Part shown: positions 53,776-64,000 of the stretch, in pieces | Layout of the letters: each line of letters begins with the position of its first letter | Numbering within the stretch: position 1 is the stretch's first letter | From: Megamerina dolium | Taxonomy: Eukaryota; Arthropoda; Insecta; Diptera; Megamerinidae | Assembly: GCA_963854835.1 (NCBI GenBank) | Contig: OY978530.1 | Location: 39,908,251 to 39,972,250 of the forward strand | Length of the DNA: 64,000 nucleotides | Direction: 5' to 3' | Position numbers and translations under genes: made by a program | Notes under the pieces: generated by a model | What the model was told of the DNA's origin: nothing | Databases searched by the model: none | The model's input: the letters and a program-made list of their open reading frames with translations, nothing else

Positions 53776-55725
53776 TCTTGATGGCTACACGAAGGGAACT
53801 CTCACTGGCTTGTAAGATTTTCACTGTCAATAAAACTAAAAGGGCCATCTTCACTTTTACTCCATTTAAATCGCCTGGTGTCGACAACATACAGCCGTGC
53901 CTTCTTCAACAAGGCGCGAATGTATTGGCACCAGCTTTAACAAATATATTTAGGACGAGTCTAGAATTTTGCTTCGTGCCTAGTCATTGGACGAAGGCTA
54001 GGATAGCTTTTATTCCGAAAGCAGGCAAGAGGGCGGATCACACGCCAAAAGCTTTTCGGCCCATTAGCCTAACGTCATTCCTGCTTAAAGCAATGGAGAA
54101 AATACTAGATCAATATATTAGGGAAGTTTATCTTAAAGACTCACCTCTTTATATTGAACAAATATGCCTATCTATTAGGCAAATCCACTGAGATCCCTAT
54201 ACATAGCCTAACAAGCAAAATTGAAAAGGCTTTAGATAGTAAAGAAATTGCTCTGTGTACACCGGTTGACATTACCGGGGCTTTTGATAATGCAACTTTC
54301 AAATCAATTGAGGAAGGGATGGTCAGGAAAAGAATATGTAGACTGATCATAACATGGGTTCTCAATATGCTGATAAATAGAACAATTATCTTCGAAATGG
54401 GGGCAAAAAGATCAATTGTCAGGTCAACCAAAGGATGCCTTCAAGGAGGCCTCTTATCCTATGGCTATTGGCTATCGACGAGCTTTTACAAACTCTCGAT
54501 GGTCTCGGATATGAAGTCCAGGGCTTTGCGGATGATCTGGTAATAATGGTTGGAGGCAAATTTGGCTCTACATTAAACGGTCGAATGCAACTAGCTCTTG
54601 ACATCACTCACGACTGGTGTTAAGAGAAAGGACTCTCTATTAATCCGAATAAAACAAATGTGGAACTCTTCACCAAAAGAAGGAAATTGAGTATAGGAAC
54701 CCTAACACTAGGGGCACAGAATTAATTCTATCCGAGGAAATGAAATATCTAGAAGCAATCCTAGATAAAACCCTGACTTGGAATAATCACTTATCGTTTA
54801 TAACTGGGAAAGCCCTAAGGGCAAGCTATGCGTGCCAGAGAGTAGACGGTAAAATATGGGGTCCGCGACCATAAATGGTGGCATGGTCGTACAGGACCGT
54901 AATAGTGCCAATAATCACCTATGCATCCTTGGCGTGGTGGCCGAAGGTAAATCAAACAAAGGCTAAAATGATCCTTAGTAAGGTCCATCGAATAACCTGT
55001 TTGGGTGTTACGGGAGCAATGCGCACGTGCCCCATTGCAGCCTTGGGAATTCTTACTGGACTCACCCCTCCACACCTCATGGTCGAAAGGACGGCAATCA
55101 GTGCGGCACTAAGGCTGCCCAATCTATCCAACCTTAAAGAAGGCAATCTCTCAGGACATACAAAGATCCTAGACACCGTTTGGGGCTCTCCATTGTCTTG
55201 TGGTCTTCGACAAGATGGATAGAAAGTTAGTCTTCTCCAAACATTTTGAAGTGGTCATCAACGACCCTTCGGCTTGGAGAAATAGCGATATGATCCCAAA
55301 AGAGTACCCACAGTTATGGTGCACTGATGGATCTAAGATGGAAGATGGCTGTGCGGAAGCTGGAATTGTTGGACCAAGATTTCGGAAAGCAATCGCAATG
55401 GGGAAAACAGCTTCCATTTTTCAAGCTGAGGTCCATGCCTTAGAGGTATATGCGAGAGAATGCATACGCAGGGGCACCCGTGGTACCAAAATATGCATCC
55501 TGTCAGACAGCCAGGCGGCTCTAAGTCCCTGGAAAAATTATCGTTTCAGTCAAAGCTGGTTTGGGAAGGTTTCAAACTTCTCAACGCCCTGGCAGCAAAG
55601 AATCCTGTCTTCCGGGTGCCGGGACACGAGGGAAACGAAATGGCCTACTCCAAACCGCATAGGTAAAACTAGGCTCACAGCAATTACAAGATTTATGAAT
55701 AGTCTAGAATTGTTTTAGTTTAAAA
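53776..55725 (+). mobile_element. LOA-like LINE with RNase H (LOA C), 5'-truncated
   Basis: Plus strand, begins within the linker before RT. RT (53778-54840), thumb (about 54680-55180) and RNase H (55200-55718). No endonuclease or ORF1. The 3' end near 55725 is not sharply defined and no target duplication was found. Same group as LOA A by domain order and by motifs such as FRPISLTSFLLKAMEKILDQ against FRPISLMSCILKGMEKVIER. Confidence 0.8.
53778..55718 (+). pseudogene. LOA C reverse transcriptase and RNase H, frameshifted
   Basis: Blocks: 53778-54191 (FTPFKSPGVDNIQPCLLQQG, KARIAFIPKAGKR), 54154-54543 (LCTPVDITGAFDNATFKSIE, TKGCLQGG), 54435-54623 (YEVQGFADDLVIMVGGKF, catalytic FADD intact), 54875-55222 (thumb, AMRTCPIAALGILTGLTPPH), and 55200-55718 (RNase H: LWCTDGSKMEDGCAEAG, SIFQAEVHALEVY, ILSDSQAAL with all acidic residues present). 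The blocks lie in different frames, so the protein is broken, although its active-site residues survive better than in LOA A. Confidence 0.82.
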
Positions 55726-55940
55726 TACACTTAGGAGTTTTATGTCGTTGCACGAACTTTTTCAACCTTTCTATATGTCAAAATATTGTTGTAAAGAAAA
55801 TGATCACTTTCAGAAACGACCATCTTAAGGGGTGAAAATAAACGGTAAGTATGCTTATATACGGTGCACACAAACCACTGAAAGCTGGCACAAAATATAC
55901 TCCAATTCTACTCTCCATGTCCAGTTCAGTCACATTGATA

Positions 55941-57215
55941 TACAAGGTGGGATAATTATGTATTAAGACTCGAACCATATGTCAGTAACCAAGCGCGCCA
56001 TTTATGTGCGAGCACATGCGTTTTGAAGCTTCAACCTTCTCTACTAAATTTCATGGCATTTGGTTGATATTTAAGGTTTATTGACATTCAATTTACAAAA
56101 CAAGTGTTCGTTTGATGTTGAAATTTTAACATGGAGCAAAGAGCGGTCATTAAATTCCACGCAAAAATTGGTAAAAGTGCATTAGAAACATTCGGAATGA
56201 TGCAGAAAGCGTATGACGATGCTTGTTTATCAAGATCAAATGTTTTTATATGGCATAAACGGTTTGTGGATGGCAGAGAGTCGCTGGAAGAAGAAATAAA
56301 AGAAGGAAGGCCAATTTCAGTGCGGACGCCGGAAGCGATCCAGAATGTTCGTGATTTTATTACAGAAGACCGCAATGCTTCAGTGAAAATGATGGAAGAG
56401 GCCTTAAACATCAACAGAGAGTTTCTCTGACTCCGACTCATTCTTCACGAGAATTTGGGCAAAACAAACGTCTGCGCGAGATTTTTTCCACACACATTGA
56501 CCGAGGACCAAAAATTAATGAGAGTCAGTCATTCTAGAGACATGGTTGCAGCTGCAGAAAATGATCTAAACTTCCTGAAAACAATTGTTACGGGTGATGA
56601 AACATGGCGTTTCCAATACGATCCAGAAACCAAAGTGCGGAATGGAAATCAATAAAACTCACCACAAGCCAAAAAAAACACGAAAAGTTCCATCAAAACA
56701 ATGCTTATCACATTCTTCGATAGCAAAGAAATTATCCACAAAGAATTTGTTCCAACTGGTCAAACAGTTTCTTCCGCATGTTACCTCGAAGTTTTGAAGC
56801 GTTTGATGTCCAGAATCAGTCGTGTTCGACCAGAATACCGCGATCCAAAAACTTGGTCTCTGTTGCGTGATAATGCACCGAGTCACACAGCCCTTATTTT
56901 TCGTCAATTTTTGGCTCGGAATCAGGTCTGTGTGTTGAATCACCCGCCGTATTCACCTGATTTGGCACCGTGCGACTTCTTTTTGTTCCCAAAACTGAAA
57001 TTGAAGTTGAAAGAACTAGGGTTTCGACTAGGGCACTGGAGGCAATTCCGAAAAATGAGCTGGAACACGAGTTTGAATCACAATTAAATCGATAAAACAA
57101 GTGTATTCAATCAGAAGAAGAATATTTCGAATAAATATACCAAATAATTAGCAGATATCATGTTTTAATTGTGTTTTCTAGAGGCAGTCTTAATACATAA
57201 TTGTCGCACCTTGTA
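55941..57215 (+). mobile_element. mariner-type transposon (mariner C), complete ends
   Basis: Terminal inverted repeats of about 30 bases: tacaaggtgggataattatg at 55941 and the complement of 57186-57215, with two mismatches. TA flanks both ends (55939-55940 and 57216-57217), the normal mariner target duplication. Total 1275 bp, the family's usual size. The transposase inside is broken. A deleted relative is at 61219-61780. Confidence 0.88.
56131..57087 (+). pseudogene. mariner C transposase, several frame breaks
   Basis: Start MEQRAVIKFHAKIGKSALET at 56131. The first frame runs to 56430 (helix-turn-helix, ASVKMMEEALNINREFL then stop). The next is 56455-56655 with the first Asp in FLKTIVTGDETWRFQYDPE, and 56701-57087 holds the second Asp in SLLRDNAPSHTALIF and the third in YSPDLAPCDFFLFP, spacing 34. 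A 26-bp deletion near 57020 relative to the copy at 61347-61550 shifts the C-terminus. The catalytic triad is intact but split by stops. Confidence 0.85.
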
Positions 57216-57720
57216 TATTTAATATAAATAGATTAACACTTTTCTTTGTAATTAAATAAATAAATATGCACACTTACCGAAATCTAAGTAAACAAAAATA
57301 AACACTTCAACAAAATGTCAAGGGTATGGTGAAATGGATTTAGTGATGCACATGGTTGTGTTTCTAACTGTAAAATATTAATAATATTTTACACATACCA
57401 ACTTATTTACATGTAAATAAATGAATGCTAAATAATATACAAGTAAATTTTGCAGATTTGCAATTATATGTGTTTAATTGCATCTATAATAATATATTAC
57501 AACTACTTTTCTACTACATTTCATACCTTTTTACCATTACAATTTTAAGATGAAAGGGTATGTGAAAAGACAACGCTGACCTATAACCAAAAATGGCCAG
57601 AGAGTAAAGCAATAACAACAATAGATGATAAGCTCACAAATAGAATGCGTGTGAAAAAATCCATATAGAAAATGAAAATTTTCTGAGCAGGAGAGTCGGT
57701 TTCAGTTCTTTAGCTATCTT
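57216..57720 (+). repeat. Non-coding repeat X, copy 2
   Basis: 57236-57460 is similar to the complement of 49430-49650 (gcacacttaccgaaatct, aaaataaacacttcaac), and 57500-57565 to the complement of 47510-47580 (accattacaattttaagatg). In copy 2 the two parts are close together, so copy 1 looks like the interrupted one. Confidence 0.65.
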
Positions 57721-59536
57721 CGGTATTAAGTTTGCGCACATCTTTGACCTCTGATCAGTTCTCAGTGAATTTGACAGAATGTGACGTCACAGTATTTCCA
57801 AAGGTTGAATTATTCATTCATTATTCCGCATTGTTTTTATTATTAATAATTATATTAAATAATTAAAGTATAATTGACCAAGTCAATCCGAGAGAGGAAT
57901 TTTGATGCTCTTATATTGAAGTAAGTGTATAGAAGAAAATCAAAAGACAGCTTTGTGAAATCTATCAAAGTGAAAAATTCGAAAATATTTTGTCACATTT
58001 ACCATCTGGTTATTTATTAAGGTCAAATATCTCTAATGCATTTGTTTATTCTTTCTTTTCGATTATTACTAATTTCATTTTAATTACATTAAATTGTAAA
58101 TATTTTTTTTAATGTTACAATTATTAAAATAATCAAAAAGTTTGTTAAAGCCCATTGTTTTTTTTTTTTTATTTTTTAAAAACTCAAAATTTTGCACTTA
58201 ACCCTAGAGTTAATAATTTTGACACTGCGTGTACAGATTTTGACATTCCTCTTTCATTAATATTTTGACACACAATAATTTTATACTGTGAATAAAATTC
58301 ACATTCAAATTCACATCACAAATTTTACGATTGCCTTACATTCTTAATTATATTATGTATTTTGTCATCTTCTATCGCAGCTGAATTATTGTGTCGTCTT
58401 ATCTAGAAAAATCTTCTCTGATATGCGCAATATTGTTTTCTATTATTGTTGGCAAAAGCATAAAAGCAAAAACATTATCAGTTGCTGGCAGACCACGAAT
58501 TATACATAGTTGATATTTGATTATGTGGTGCGTGATATAATTTTTATTTTGTCTTAGTCCGCATTTAGACACAAAAACATTTGTGTGAAAAACACTTTCA
58601 ATTAACTTTTGATGTTTCGTTCGCTTTTACATGGGCAAAAATGTTTGACCTAATGTTTGACATTATGCACAGTGTTGGAATTGTAATCACATTTTTAGAG
58701 GTAGATGAAGCTACAAATTTGTGGTAGATTCTAAAATTTAGTGGTAGATTTTAATGAAGTAAAATATGATGATATTTATCAAGTCGTTTTTTGTTATTCA
58801 TCAAACATTTCATGTTTAATATTTATTACCTATGTATAAACAAAAATATTGGTAGGATTCATGCAATCGTATAAAACCTGCGTAAATCACGTAAACCTTC
58901 TAAAATTACGCGGTTTATATCCCACTATTCATTTCATGCTTTATTGTTACACATGTAAAAACCATTTAAACAATGTGTATGTTAAATTAAAATATAAATT
59001 TATAGCGGCATGTAAAATTGACCAAAATTGTAAAATATGGTAAGTTTCAAGCTTACTGTAGTAGTTGTAGGATAGTCCGAACAGTGATTACTGATGATAA
59101 GGACAAAGCGTGTCTCATATACCTGAAACAAAAAGTTTTCTCCCATCCCTGTGTGTCCCCCACTCACAAACAAAATGAATTTCATGCAACTGTTTTTGCG
59201 TCTAAAACAGGACCAATATATATCATATTAAATTGAAGTGCGTGAGCTGAAACTTTACACAAACTTGTCAGATTTGGGTGTCCTTAAACCACTTACGAAA
59301 TATTTGCTAGGTGAATTCATACAAGGTGGTGTTAATAGGTAATTTGGGTGTTTTAAGAAGTTTTAAATATATCACGTGTACGGTGCTGCACGCGCAAATT
59401 TTTTGAACTAAAGTTTTTTTGTACTCAGCCTTTTTTTTTATTAAGTATATTCGACGTGGAAAAATACTTTATCTTCTTCTTGTTAACTATATTTCGCCCT
59501 TGCATATGAGTATTCACAGATCGAGTAACAATTCAA
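57721..59536. other. Unassigned AT-rich sequence
   Basis: 1.8 kb without a supported feature. It includes long A/T runs at 58150-58180 and no recognisable reading frame. Confidence 0.4.
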
Positions 59537-60941
<1,405 letters not shown>

Positions 60942-61056
60942 ATATATATAGTATATATATATAGTATATATATATATAGTATATATATATATATATATAT
61001 ATATAGTATATATATAGTATATATATATATATATATATATATAGTATATATATATA

Positions 61057-61108
<52 letters not shown>

Positions 61109-61181
61109 TATATATATATATATAGTATACATATAGTATATACATATATGTACTATATATACATAGTATAGTATATATATA

Positions 61182-61218
<37 letters not shown>
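60942..61218. repeat. (TA)n microsatellite with GTA interruptions
   Basis: About 277 bases of TA broken at intervals by an extra G (tagtata), unlike the pure TA tracts elsewhere. Confidence 0.95.
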
Positions 61219-61223
<5 letters not shown>

Positions 61224-61780
61224 GGTGCGACAATTATGTATTAAGACTGCCTCTAGAAAACACAATTAAAACACGATATCTGCAAATTTTTCGGTATATT
61301 TATTCGAAATATTCTCCTCCTGATTTAATACACTTGTTACATCGATTTAATAGTGATTCAAACGCGTGTTCCAGCTCATTTTTCGGAATTGCCTCCAGTG
61401 CCCTCGTCGAAGCCCGTTGTATGGTCTGAATGTCATCAAAAAGCATTCTTTCAACTTCAATTTCAGTTTTGGGAACAAAAAGAAGTCGCACGGTGCCAAA
61501 TCAGGTGAATACGGCGGGTGATTCAACACGCAGACCTGATTCCGAGCCAAAAATTGACGAACAATGAGTGCTGTGTGTTAAATTTCATGTTAAAATTTCA
61601 ACATCAAACGAACACGAGTTTTGTAAAATGAATGTCAATAAAAATTAAATGTCAATCAAATGTCATGACAGTTAGTAGAGGAAGGTTGAAGCTTCAAAAC
61701 GCATGTGCTCACACATAGATGGCGGGCTTGGTTGCGTGAGATATGGTTTGAGTCTTAATACATATTTGTCGCACCATGTA
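61219..61780 (-). mobile_element. mariner deletion derivative (mariner D)
   Basis: Terminal inverted repeats as in mariner C: tacacggtgcgacaattatg at 61219 and the complement ending gcaccatgta at 61780. Only 562 bp. It keeps the 5' leader and the C-terminal fifth of the transposase (61347-61550: YSPDLAPCDFFLFPKLKLKL and GHWRQFRKMSWNT), so about 0.7 kb in the middle is lost. Non-autonomous if mobile at all. Confidence 0.87.
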
Positions 61781-61787
61781 TATATAT
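61781..61787. repeat. TA linker between two transposons
   Basis: Seven bases, tatatat, are all that separates mariner D from DD41D B. Confidence 0.85.

Positions 61788-64000
<2,213 letters not shown>

Overview
The window looks like repeat-dense, AT-rich DNA of an insect, most likely a fly (Diptera). The evidence is the mix of families: Jockey, RTE, R1 and LOA-like non-LTR retrotransposons, BEL/Pao and Ty3/Gypsy LTR elements, an errantivirus-type Gypsy element with a decayed env, mariner, DD41D and Tc1 DNA transposons, tRNA-derived SINEs, and long (TA)n tracts. The species cannot be fixed from sequence alone; a tephritid-like fly is a guess. I find no host gene with confidence, only two weak exon candidates (46953-47135 minus, 52634-52775 plus). 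Almost every long reading frame belongs to a mobile element, and nearly all carry stops, frameshifts or truncations. This is what heterochromatic or degenerating DNA looks like.

Layout. 1-3705: a minus-strand Jockey element split by an RTE copy with a 12-bp target duplication. 4012-6219: a plus-strand RTE copy against a BEL gag-pol fragment (6220-8075). 8225-14010: a minus-strand BEL element holding a minus-strand RTE copy (9352-11939), which itself holds a SINE (10768-11207). 14020-18240: Gypsy fragments and a mariner relic. 17058-19524 and 20444-22910: an almost perfect 2.47-kb tandem duplication of a Gypsy/BEL junction, separated by an RTE fragment, (TA)n, a SINE and (TA)n. 23936-25128: mariner. 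26216-28800: an errantivirus relic. 28900-33080: R1-clade LINE with a TAATG ORF1/ORF2 junction. 33085-38530: LOA-like LINE interrupted by Jockey B, whose 430-codon RT frame is open. 38642-39122: microsatellite plus SINE. 39490-41640: a second LOA-like relic. 41790-42900: a second errantivirus relic. 43310-44330: R1 3' end. 45361-46775: LINE with a GATA-type tail. 47500-49650: a non-coding repeat containing a Tc1 transposon. 49738-52633: stacked inverted repeats enclosing a 93-94-bp tandem array. 52956-53320: complete SINE. 53776-55725: LOA-like LINE. 55941-57215: mariner. 59537-62838: a (TA)n hub with three TA-targeting transposons almost end to end.

How the parts relate. The window is mainly a record of insertion order. 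Target duplications and in-frame rejoining of the host element prove RTE into Jockey, SINE into RTE, and Jockey into LOA; RTE into BEL is well supported. TA-inserting transposons and SINE tails repeatedly sit in or create (TA)n tracts, and one such tract is a breakpoint of the tandem duplication. The most unusual structure is 50611-52633: about 350-bp terminal inverted repeats around a GC-rich tandem array whose units can form hairpins, with no recognisable transposase.
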